Assembly: GCF_029227915.1 (NCBI RefSeq)
Contig: NC_079883.1
Coordinates: 28,460,001 to 28,524,000 of the forward strand
DNA length: 64,000 bases
Reading direction: 5' to 3'
Source of the DNA: Hydractinia symbiolongicarpus
Lineage: Eukaryota > Cnidaria > Hydrozoa > Anthoathecata > Hydractiniidae
Shown: in pieces, positions 50,201 to 59,163 of the stretch
How the letters are laid out: every line of letters starts with the position of its first letter
Numbering within the stretch: the stretch's first letter is position 1
Program-made: the position numbers and the translations under genes
Notes under the pieces: model-generated
What the model was told of the DNA's origin: nothing
The model's database searches: none
What the model saw: the letters and a program-made list of their open reading frames with translations, nothing else

Positions 50201-50591
50201 AAGAAACTGTAGCAGTTTATTTATTTTAATATTTTTATTATTGCTAACTTCTGTATGGTGAATTGGGCTACGTTAATATCTACAGCTTTGTTAACATGTG
50301 GCCCAAAAATTACAATGAGTGAATGTGGTAAGTATAGAGACTTCATTGGTTTTCCAATTGTCAATGGAATCAATCTAAAAATTGGCTTCGATATTAGCAG
50401 CTATTCTGATATAAACAAAGGTACAATTGTAAAAAGAAAAAATATATTTACCTTTCAAAACATCGATCAACATTATCAGACATGAGTAACAGCATACATA
50501 GCTGTTCTAATGCAATCATTTGCATGTCCCTTTCATCACCTGCACCCATAGTAAGCCATTCCAGCAATGTGTCTGGATCTATATCCGCCAT
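27673..50591 (-). CDS. HECTD1: HECT-domain E3 ubiquitin ligase HECTD1, 39 coding exons
   Basis: The gene runs from ATG at 50591 ('[16 protein letters not shown]') to TAA at 27673 ('EKGFHLN'). Each of the 39 exons could be matched to the animal HECTD1 order: N-terminal armadillo-like helices, ankyrin repeats, SUN/F5-8C-like domain, remnant MIB/HERC2 region, acidic stretch and C-terminal HECT domain. All introns are GT-AG and phases agree, except for one missing base in exon 38586-38752. Exon lengths sum to 8612, one short of a multiple of three; with that base the protein would be about 2870 residues, longer than the roughly 2600 of vertebrates because of a 2 kb exon. HECTD1 transfers ubiquitin through a HECT cysteine. 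Exon blocks are given separately. Confidence 0.93.
29473..29744 (+). ncRNA. SRP RNA (7SL)-like sequence in a HECTD1 intron
   Basis: The start resembles the Alu domain of 7SL RNA: a GGTGTAGTGGCGTGCACC stretch, then CTGTAATC and GGCTACTC. The two sides of an expected long helix pair: CCGGAAGTGGTT (29523-29534) with AACCATTCCGG (29702-29712). GTGCACCTGT (29493-29502) also pairs perfectly with ACAGGTGCAC (29731-29740), and TTTT, a Pol III stop, follows at once. The SRP54-binding helix 8 motif is not clear. It may be a working SRP RNA gene, a pseudogene or a 7SL-derived SINE. It lies antisense to HECTD1 between exons 28809-28902 and 30050-30128. Confidence 0.42.
32876..35384 (-). CDS. HECTD1: HECTD1 block 6: pre-HECT conserved region
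   Basis: Exons 35228-35384, 34919-35129, 34768-34837, 34092-34274, 33273-33453 and 32876-32952. They encode '[19 protein letters not shown]', '[12 protein letters not shown]', '[19 protein letters not shown]' and '[15 protein letters not shown]'. The 34919-35129 acceptor was placed at GATATGTAG because only this site keeps the frame; the nearer CAG at 35119-35120 does not. Confidence 0.9.
36148..38462 (-). CDS. HECTD1: HECTD1 block 5: giant low-complexity exon and acidic exon
   Basis: Exons 36443-38462 and 36148-36289. The first is 2020 bases, by far the largest; it begins 'GWVDVTWPQ', the tail of the MIB/HERC2 region, and continues for about 670 residues rich in Ser, Thr, Asp, Glu and Lys. 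A short region '[20 protein letters not shown]' may be structured. The second encodes an Asp/Glu run matching the acidic stretch of vertebrate HECTD1. The long exon is probably disordered and explains the larger protein size. Confidence 0.9.
38586..38752 (-). CDS. HECTD1: HECTD1 exon with one-base frame break
   Basis: The exon starts in the right frame (…'LKRQRRV') and ends in the right frame for the next exon ('[13 protein letters not shown]…'), but the two frames differ by one base. The change falls at AAAA 38701-38704 on the plus strand, where one more base would restore the frame. As written, translation would end in this exon. It is a homopolymer, so a sequencing error is the simplest reason; a true mutation would truncate the HECT domain. 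The exon also covers the start of the MIB/HERC2 region, which is poorly conserved here. Confidence 0.85.
38842..41951 (-). CDS. HECTD1: HECTD1 block 4: SUN / F5-8C-like domain
   Basis: Exons 41842-41951, 41524-41626, 41167-41301, 40784-40926, 39843-39986, 39667-39747, 39092-39190 and 38842-39017. Key stretches: '[13 protein letters not shown]', '[15 protein letters not shown]', '[18 protein letters not shown]', '[13 protein letters not shown]', '[14 protein letters not shown]' and '[12 protein letters not shown]'. The galactose-binding fold of the SUN-like domain is complete. Confidence 0.92.
42090..44811 (-). CDS. HECTD1: HECTD1 block 3: central conserved region
   Basis: Exons 44635-44811, 43237-43705, 42916-43118 and 42090-42230. 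The 469-base exon encodes the very conserved '[18 protein letters not shown]' and '[19 protein letters not shown]' stretches, followed by '[20 protein letters not shown]'. It is among the best-conserved parts of the gene. Confidence 0.93.
45218..47772 (-). CDS. HECTD1: HECTD1 block 2: ankyrin repeats and following linker
   Basis: Exons 47502-47772, 47294-47373, 46661-46759, 46024-46147 and 45218-45597. They encode '[22 protein letters not shown]', then the ankyrin repeats ('[13 protein letters not shown]', '[20 protein letters not shown]', '[25 protein letters not shown]') and a Thr/Glu-rich linker before '[18 protein letters not shown]'. Ankyrin repeats mediate substrate or partner binding. 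Confidence 0.93.
48212..50591 (-). CDS. HECTD1: HECTD1 block 1: N-terminal armadillo-like region
   Basis: Exons 50452-50591, 49442-49676, 48982-49209 and 48212-48472. Conserved stretches include '[16 protein letters not shown]', '[18 protein letters not shown]', '[17 protein letters not shown]', '[12 protein letters not shown]' and '[19 protein letters not shown]'. The start codon follows the vertebrate N-terminus exactly, so it is secure. The helices form a protein-binding scaffold. Confidence 0.93.
48508..48757. repeat. 125-bp tandem duplication in HECTD1 intron
   Basis: Two diverged copies start with TGGTGAATTCCATGG at 48508 and 48633. The second ends in a 13-bp hairpin, AACCATTGAAAGT (48730-48742) with ACTTTCAATGGTT. 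Confidence 0.7.
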
Positions 50592-51055
50592 TTTGCCAAG
50601 CAACTATCAGTTTACCATTGAAAGATTTTTTACAATGAACTTGGTGTTTTATTTTTTATTTTTATTTACGTTTGTGATTGTGTATTTATTTTCTAAATAT
50701 TCAAATTTATATTACAATGATTGTGATAAATTTAAATATTGAACAGTAGCCATTAGAATCAAATTGGGGTTTTTTAAGGATCTTTTAGAGAATGTACCAT
50801 ATCTTTTAAAATATGTGTAACATGGTTGTTGAGTTGAATAAATTGGGAAATTCAGGATGAATTTTAACTGAGAAATAGCTGTTTAACGGCTACTGAGAAA
50901 GCTGGATTACACCCTGACTTCAAGCACCACTAAAATAATTCAATTAGGGAGCATACAATTACAGAGAAGATTTTCAGCCAGATGTCAAGATTTCTATATG
51001 CAGCATGTAAGCATGACTGTATATTTTGAAAGAGAAAAATCACAACTATGTCCTA

Positions 51056-51206
51056 GCCTTGTCAGGAATGGCGTGCGATCGCACGTGCACACGCCCACAC
51101 ACGCTATGTTTGAATGTTCCCGTGCGATCTTCGCATGCCAAAAAATGATTGAAAAGTATCATGGCATGCGAAGCTCGTATGCCAGCATTTTTCTTCCTGA
51201 CAAGGC
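51056..51206. mobile_element. 151-bp MITE-like element
   Basis: GCCTTGTCAGGAA (51056-51068) and TTCCTGACAAGGC (51194-51206) are perfect 13-bp inverted ends. The interior is GC-richer and has palindromes such as GCGATCGC and GCATGC. Confidence 0.6.
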
Positions 51207-51359
51207 CTGATGTCTGAAATTTTTTAAGACTGTTATTAATTATTTATTTTTCTGTTGCTTCGGTAGACAGTATGCTGGTTAAAATATTTTATACTTGTGT
51301 ATCCACCCATGTGTGACTTTTGCAAAAAGGATATTTTTTTTTTAAAAAAAATAATGTTA

Positions 51360-51513
51360 TCTAGATAAGAAGATTAAATTCGCTGGGGCACCTGGAAAGA
51401 ATGGAGGAGGATTATGTAAGAAAGTGTAGAGAATTTATAATTCCAGGGTTAAAGCCCAGAGACAGACCAAGAAAGACTTGGCAGGAGGTTATAAGGACAG
51501 ACTTGATACAGAG

Positions 51514-51564
<51 letters not shown>

Positions 51565-51978
51565 GTGCATATTTTACATGGCTAGACTCACAAATATCGA
51601 GGGAGATACCCTGTCTATTATTTCCAGGAGGGGCCATGGCGTAGATGGAGAGTCCTAGAGTATTTAATGCTCATTTTGAGCTACGCAGACCCATTTTGAG
51701 CTACGCAGACCCAATTAGAGCCCGCGCTCTACTAGACAACTCTTGGCAACATCCAACGGCCCACACAGTGTGCCATCTTCCCAATTTCCCTCACATGGCT
51801 TGGGTTAACCCGGGGCTATGGTAACATTCACTCGCCCATGTTGAATCGCCATCAAGAGGAAGTTGAGTTTAGATCTAACACATTCTAGATCAGATTGGAA
51901 AAGGGTCATTAATATACCCCGTCCAACCCATGCTAGCATGGAAAATAGACGTTAAGCCAAAAATGATGATGATGATGA
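51360..51978 (+). mobile_element. LINE 3' end fragment
   Basis: A plus-strand reading near 51383-51510 gives 'LGHLERMEEDYVRKC' and 'RPRKTWQEVIRTDL', typical of the extreme C-terminus of LINE reverse transcriptase proteins. It is followed by untranslated sequence ending CCCATGCTAGCATGG and an (ATG)n tail at 51962-51978. The tail type and the palindrome are common in marine invertebrate LINEs. The frame is broken by a GATA repeat. Confidence 0.7.
51514..51564. repeat. (GATA)n microsatellite
   Basis: About twelve GATA units interrupt the LINE fragment. Confidence 0.95.
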
Positions 51979-53798
51979 CTTAATGGTATAACATATTTGT
52001 ATGATTTTATGGGTTTTTTTCCAGTTTTCTTCTTACCAGTGGTAGATTTATAGAACAAAGTTCCTGTACCTGCAATCAGCACACACATATTGCTCAGCCA
52101 TCATGATTTCTGGACATTATATATTTGTTTTTAGTTCTTATCACGCATGCTCACTTTTTTACGGTGGACAAATTATGAATAGCTTCTTTTTCAGCTCCTA
52201 TGTTCAATGAAAAAAATAATATTAAGAGAAGTGGCAATAAGTTGTGAGGAACTAAATGCCGGGGATAGTGAACCAAAAGTGTCGTATCTTTAACGAAAAA
52301 CAGTCATAGGTTGTTACAAACTCAATGCACTATTCTCGTGCATAGACTCAGGGTAAGGGGAAAGGATGCGCAACGAGTGCATTTAAAAATGGTAACCTTG
52401 CTGAAAGAAAATCGACGAGCGTTCAACAAGATGTTAGTCCCACAAAGAATACGGCTATAAATCAAGGTTGTTTCCATGGCTTGATGTAATGCTTCACATA
52501 AATGTAAGAAAATGCTATAAATCGCATCGTATTTTTCCCCACTTTTCATTTGTGGAAATAAATATTATTTGACTTAAATTAGAGTTAGAGGACCCAAATA
52601 TATTTAAACACATTCCTTTATTTGGTGAAGCATAATCTAACAGACAAAGATGACATTTTCAGTAAAGCAATTTTTATAATAGAAAAAGTGTAGCTAGGGA
52701 CGACGACAAAGAGATGCCCAAAATAAAGTTACTAGCTAGCTATCAAAGGTAAAAGGTAAGGTCAAAGGCATAGCTAAAAAAGAGTTTTTTGACTAATAAT
52801 TTAGTTAGTAGCAGTAGTAAGAGTTAAAAAGAAACAGAAATTACTTGTGCCCTTGTACTTCACTTCTATAAATCGAACACCAAGCTGGCTGACTAACTAT
52901 CAACTTTTGTTTTGCCTTTTCCTCTATTATCGCTTTAATTTTAATCGGTCTCGGTATTTTCAAATATAAACATTTGATGTTAATTTTACAGACCGACTCG
53001 ATAGTTACCCTGGAAAACAATTAATGCCCCCGAAAAGAAAAAACAATTGCCGGGTAACTTTAATAATTAATTTATTATTTTTCTAAGTTAAGACATTTCA
53101 AGTAAACTATGACTTAATTTGTTCTTAATAAATTCGATTTATAGCTACAGATCTTTGTACCAGGATATTTACAGCACATTCCCGGAAATTGAAAATATCG
53201 TCATTTGAATCATCATCTGTATATTCAGCAAATTACAAGCGAATCCTAAATTACGAAATATTACACAAGTTATAAAAGTTATACAATTCATAAAGCGACA
53301 ACTGATATATAGCAGTTACAAAAAATTGATAAATAATGTAGAGAAATGTTGTATTGTTCTAATCTTTCTTACCAATGTCAAACCGACTAAAACCGAAAAT
53401 TAAAATTTTCGATAGTCCTTTCGGAACGACTAATTTGTCGTTAATAGTCGGGAGATTATGAGCCAATCACCATCAAGATATTCAATATCGTGGTTGGACT
53501 TTCTATGTTATACTTTTTGATGATAAGTAATCGTAATTTGTTTAATGCGGCAAACCAAGGAGGGTAAGTAACATAAACATAAAAATTCAAGTTTTCTTCT
53601 TTCATTCATTTTTTATGGCTCAAGTTATTAGGCAAAGATAAATATAAACCAAAAGTCATATTGCATTTAATCTAGCCTATTGTAATGTACTTAGCTTGTG
53701 CATAAACTAGGTAAAGCCTCCACACCACAAAAGCTTATACAAACGTGTTTATTAACGAAAAAGAAAAATTAAACGTAGCCTTGGCTTGGAACGATATC

Positions 53799-54398
53799 AT
53801 GTGTTGTTGTGAAACATCATTTGGGAAAGTAATGAGCAGAGAACGCTTCCTAAAAACAGCTCAAAGAAAAAAGAATTTAAATAAAAAGAAGGCAGAGCCA
53901 AGTATGAGGGTAGAAGCTCTGTTGGAATCAACATGCATAAGAATTCGTTCTGAAACGAACCAAACTCGTAGAGATTTTCCAGAGGAAGATGAGGATTTTG
54001 TAAAAAAGAAAAGAAAGCTTGATTGCTTTGCAGACGACGAAAGCAACATCGAGGTCCCTTCTTTTGAATCTTATACAATGGTTGATGAACGAGACTTAGT
54101 TTCAAAATCATCCTTTTTATGGGATGACCCACAACAAGTTGAAGACTTTCTTAAGCAAGTGTCTGCTAATAACAACACTGAAGAGAATATAGATGACATT
54201 GATAAAGAAAGTATACAATTCGATGCAGACTTTTTTAACTCCAGTGAAGATATGCCCGTTAATTTATCAACTCTTGTAACAAACTATGACATCAACTCAT
54301 TTACAATTGAATTTGATAATCTGTACAAGGAGCTTGTACAAAACTTGGTTTCTGTTGAAACTTATATGAGTAGCAGCAACCAGACAACATGTGCTTAG
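53799..54398 (+). CDS. Unrecognised acidic protein with a nuclear signal, possibly last exon
   Basis: The frame is open from 53715, but the first ATG is at 53799, giving 199 residues ending at 54398. Basic 'QRKKNLNKKK' near the start and a monopartite signal 'KKKRKL' are followed by an acidic half (many Asp, Glu, Asn) with 'SFLWDDPQQVEDFLKQV'. This pattern suggests a nuclear regulator. I do not recognise the family. A splice acceptor (CAAAAG at 53733) lies in frame upstream, so this could also be the last exon of a larger gene. An AATAAA is at about 54733. Confidence 0.6.
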   Translation: MCCCETSFGKVMSRERFLKTAQRKKNLNKKKAEPSMRVEALLESTCIRIRSETNQTRRDFPEEDEDFVKKKRKLDCFADDESNIEVPSFESYTMVDERDLVSKSSFLWDDPQQVEDFLKQVSANNNTEENIDDIDKESIQFDADFFNSSEDMPVNLSTLVTNYDINSFTIEFDNLYKELVQNLVSVETYMSSSNQTTCA

Positions 54399-56129
54399 AG
54401 AAATGTTTTAATCCCTGGAAAAATTATCTTTGTTTTTTTGTTTATATTACAGGTCATATTTAGAATACTGCTTCAGACCGATGGTAGATTTACATTATTT
54501 CTTGCGCTAACAATATGGCTTTTATTATCTCTAATTTCATAATACCTAAATTACATCTGTACTATACATTTTTATGTAGAAATATTTGCCTTTTTTATTT
54601 AGTATATATAAACATTTTTTTATTTTTTAAAATTATTTAACGTAATTATTTCAAAATTCATATAATTTTTTAATGCTAAATTCTGTATTGTGAAGAGGAT
54701 ATATGAAATAGGACACTTGATAGAATGCACGAATAAAACAAAAAAACACTTGACAATTTATTGTATACAAATTAATAAAATTTTTATTTGAAACCTTTTT
54801 AGAATATTTCTCAATAGCTTGTTTAAGCTTTGTATACCTCATGAAAGATTTAAGAGTAATATTTTTGCATAAAATGTGCATCTTATGAATGCATTACTCC
54901 ACTGGGAGGGTAAAAGTTTTGTTGCCCCAAGTGTATACATAGTGTTGTAGTATATTTAATAATGTTATAAATGTCATATATGTGTTAAAGTATACTATGT
55001 TTATAATCAAATATTTTAAATTATCAACCGAATCATAGTGAAAATGTTGTTATTCTTTTCATATCTCCGTTCATGTATACAAATAAATAATAGTTCAAAC
55101 AGGAACTATCAAGGTGAAGTACTCTAAACCAAAACCAGAAACTGTATGAAGTAAGTATAAATAACTTGTAAACGAAAGCAAATAGTGTTTTTCTGATTTT
55201 TTGAAGGCTTGACAAAAAAACAAAAAAAATGAAGAATCAGGATGGACTTCCCCTTTAAGCAAAATTTTGTGACATGTTTTGCTGCATATGCTGTATATTG
55301 TTAGAGTTTACTAATAAATACTGGCATGATGTTAGAAGAAGAATCCGTTTCAGCGGTTTCCCTCACAACGCTAAAAATTTCCCCCTGGAATTTAGAACTA
55401 AAAACAGTCGAAAACTGGAAAAACCCTAGGGGTATTTCTTAGTATTTTATTCTATTGGAAATTTAAAACCATGAATTTAACCTCAACTAACATGTTTACC
55501 AGTTGCAAAGACCTGTCTCGAACGTCTTTGAATCTGTGTTTACAAAAATGAATTGTTTACGTAATTGTTGTAAGTCCGTCTACGTCATTTTGTTGGCATA
55601 TTGAATAACGACTAACTACTTTTTCCGCTAAGATATCAAATGTCAAACTAAATAGCTGAAATTTTTGTTCTTTGTAAACCATCTGTATTATACCGTCCAA
55701 AATTTGAAAAATTTCTGATGTTATAAAAGGCCTGAAGCATATGGTCAATTCTTTTGTTTTCTAAGCTTAGCTTAAATTTTCCAAACGTCGTCGTCAAGTG
55801 AAGAAACTCTCGGCGCTTTGCTCGACAAAGCCTTATCGCGGCGAAATATTTGTTTGAACCATGCCGACACAGTTAATTCAGCGACCACGTTTAATAATAG
55901 TCACCGCCTCGTGTCAGTAAATTGGCCTGTACTTTAGATTCACCCTTTTTATACAGTAAGAAAATTAATTAGCTATAGGCCAGTCACAATAACATAGTTA
56001 AAACGTAATTAATTAGTGCATTAATTAGTAGAATTATGCAAACGTTAGCTTAATTGCCACAAAGCATGAACGACCTTGCTTGACTTTTGATTCTTCTGCA
56101 TACACGTTCTCCTATAAGAACCTTATGCA
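54399..56129. other. Intergenic, AT-rich
   Basis: No coding segment or structured repeat was recognised on either strand. Confidence 0.5.
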
Positions 56130-58097
56130 ATGCATAGACGACCTTTTGAAAACTTCCACCCCAGGGCATCATATGAAAAGTTTTTGAAAAGCAGAACTCT
56201 TGAGAATGAAAGAAAATATAAACATTATAAACATTTGTTTGAAACTATTAAGAGGCGCTCCAAGAAATTTTACTATAGTGGACTGATAAATAAACATAAA
56301 AACGATGCGAAGAAAACTTGGAGTATAATCAATGAAGTAATAGGTAAAACAACACTAAGCAAAGAAAAACTTCCAAAAAGGTTGAATATTGATGGAAATA
56401 AAATCGAGAACAAGTGTCTAATAGCTAAGGAGCTTAATGATTTTGTTTGTGAAAGTTGGTTCAAATCTGGCATCTCAGATTGAACCTAGCAATTTGAGTT
56501 TTAAATCCTTTCTCACTGTTAATAACGCACAAATGGAAAATAACGAACTAAGTGAAAATGAATTATTAAAAGCGATCGACTCACTACAATCAAATAAAAG
56601 TCCAGGTTTTGATGACGTAAATAGTAACGTTGTAAAACAAACAAAAAATGCTATAAAAATTCCACTAATGCATATATTTAACCTTTCCCTGCTGCAAGGA
56701 TATTTTCCTGAAAAACTTAAAATTGCAAGAGTTTTACCAGTATATAAAACAGGCGAAAAGACTAATGCATCTAATTATAGACCAATATCAGTTCTTCCAT
56801 GTTTCTCAAAAATACTAGAACGCATAATGTACAATAGATTTTACTCTTTTTTAACTGCTAATAATATTTTATACGACAATCAATTTGGCTTTCAAGCAGG
56901 TCATTCTACTGATCATGCAATAGTTAAACTTGTTAATGAAATATCAAAGGGGTTTGACGAAAACAAGTATACATGCTAGGAATTTTTATAGATCTAAGCA
57001 AAGCATTTGACACCGTAGATCACAAAATTCTACTAGAAAAACTCAAAAACTACGGTATCCGCAATTCCAACATTCGCTGGTTTGAAAGTTATTTATCCGA
57101 AAGAAAACAGTACATTTCCTTTGACGGTGGAAGTACAAACTACAAAACAATCATATGTGGAGTTCCACAAGGTTCCATATTAGGACCACTCTTATTCCTT
57201 ATATATGTAAATGATTTAAACAAAGCTTCGAATATTTTACATTCAATTTTATTTGCAGATGATACAAATCTGTTTTATGCACATAAAGATGTAAAAACAT
57301 TATTTCGCACAGTCAATTATGAACTCTCTAAGCTGGCAGAATGGTTTAAGGCAAACAGACTGTCCCTAAATATTTCTAAAACAAAGTACACACTTTTTCA
57401 CAGGCACAATAAAAAAGATGATATGCCATTGAAGTTTCCTGATTTATCTATTAATAATATAAGTATAAAAAGAGCACAATCCATGAAATTTTTAGGAGTT
57501 ATTCTTGATGAAAATGTTACTTGGAGAGAACATATAAATATTTTAGAAGAAAAGGTCGCAAAGAATATTGGCATCCTATTTAAAGCAAAATTTGTTCTAG
57601 ATCAGAATTGTTTAAAAAAAATATATTCTTCTTTCATTCACTGCTATCTAAATTATGCAAATATTGCGTGGTGCAGCACCAACGCTACAAAATTGACAAA
57701 ATTACAAAATAAACAAAAACATGCAATCAGAATTATTTTAAATGTTGACAGGTACACTCACTCCAGAGAGTTATTCAAAAAGATCAGTGTACTGAATGTA
57801 TACCAACTAAACATTTATCAAACTCTTATTTTTATGTTTAAGCTTGAAAACAATATGTTACCAAGAGTATTTAATGATATGTTTCAGAAGATACAACATA
57901 AATATCCATCCAGATTTTCAATTAACAGTTTTTTTCAACCTAGAATTAATTATACAATCACAAAGTTCTCTAGCAGAGGACCTAAATTGTGGAATACATT
58001 TCTTGATAACGACATGAAAACTATTACATCACTTAACGAATTCAAACATAAACTAAAACATAAACTATTGACTACTGACAATCTATATTTATTTTAG
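56130..58097 (+). pseudogene. LINE reverse transcriptase, two frameshifts
   Basis: Three overlapping frames: 56130-56483, 56437-56979 and 56973-58097. Shifts fall near 56440 and 56970. Motifs in order: 'NYRPISVLPCFSKILERIM', 'FIDLSKAFDTVDH', 'GVPQGSILGPLLFLIYVND' and the catalytic 'FADDTNLF'. The longest piece is 374 residues and ends with the C-terminal region. Apart from the frameshifts it is well preserved. Confidence 0.85.
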
Positions 58098-58367
58098 AAC
58101 ACACGACAGTTACAACATACGACACATATAACACAACTCCTCATCATCTTCAATGCTAACCTTTTATATAGGTTGGGGGCTTGGTGATAAGGCTATTATA
58201 GCCTTCTTCTCGCTCCTGCCATTTTTTTACCTCTCTAGCTAATATTTTTAGCATATGCAATCCTATCTTTAGATTATACGATATAATAGCTTAAGATTTG
58301 TATTTTATTCTTACGGAAAACTGTAAATTCTTCAACGGCAAAATAAATTGAAAAAAAAAAAAAAAAA
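56130..58367 (+). mobile_element. LINE retrotransposon, 5'-truncated, with poly(A) tail
   Basis: The element begins inside the linker between endonuclease and reverse transcriptase, so it lacks the endonuclease, as is usual for incomplete target-primed copying. It has a reverse transcriptase, a 3' untranslated region of about 250 bases with a small hairpin (AAGGCTATTATAGCCTT at 58187) and a terminal A run at 58351-58367. The type is non-LTR, close to the CR1/Jockey group by its protein motifs. The pure A tail suggests a recent insertion. Confidence 0.85.
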
Positions 58368-59163
58368 TCTCGTGTCTTATCAATATCGTATTGCCGTCCC
58401 GATGTCAGAAAAGATACAAGACGCCCTGGGGATAAGGCGGACGTTCTGCATAAAAGTCACGCTTTTTTATAAGAACCAGTGAAATCCGAACTTAACCGCA
58501 TTGAATTTTTATTTATGATTTTTGTTCTCCGAAGAATTAGGTCTTTTCATTTTTCCTAACGCAGCATTTATAATATGAATACATCCGTAAGTTTTTACAA
58601 GTAGAAAAAAAGATCGCAAAGCGCAAACAAAAAAAAAAATAATAAACATCGGATCAGACACTGATTAGAGGATTCGCATTCTGGGTTGTTATTATTTTAT
58701 GGCTTAACTCAGACTTTGGCTGTTCTTAGTTTTAAAACAATGATTTAAGCCTGTGTTCTTATTTTTTGGCAAAACCTGAGGCTTATGTTCTTATAAAATT
58801 GTATTTATAAAAAAGCGTGTACCACCCTGGCCCTTCCCTCTTTTTAAAGAGTTTATACATTTAGGCTCTGATGTAAAAAGACAACTAAAAAGCCCTGAGA
58901 GAGATAGGAAAATGTTCCTTCTGGCGCAGTCGCGTGCGGGCAATGCACTGACGTCACAGCAAGTCCCTGAATATCCAGTACCATCCAGTACCATGCAGTG
59001 TATAGCTATAGAATTCAAGGGGTAAGTCCCTATCATACAGCTTTGAGTAGGGGTTATTCCCTAATAATCAATGACGTCATAAAATCATACAAATAGGAGT
59101 AAATTTTTAGCGCAGAGAGAATTCACTATATAATGTTGACGTCATCAAAAATCAACGCATAAA
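58368..59163. other. Non-coding gap before the virus-like element
   Basis: No coding segment was found. The stretch includes a doubled CCAGTACCAT (58975-58995). No terminal inverted repeat could be recognised, so the left end of the virus-like element is unknown. Confidence 0.4.

Larger units (their letters stand above)
50592..53714. other. Intergenic region upstream of HECTD1
   Basis: It contains a small inverted-repeat element (51056-51206), a LINE 3' end (about 51360-51978) and a GATA microsatellite. A minus-strand ORF at 52322-52549 has no recognisable similarity. No further exon is supported. Confidence 0.45.

Noticed and set aside
51449-51637. ORF with repeated Tyr-Leu-Ser-Ile
   Set aside because: It translates the GATA microsatellite.
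52322-52549. 75-codon minus-strand ORF as an upstream HECTD1 exon
   Set aside because: HECTD1 already starts at the conserved methionine at 50591; no splice pair links the two.
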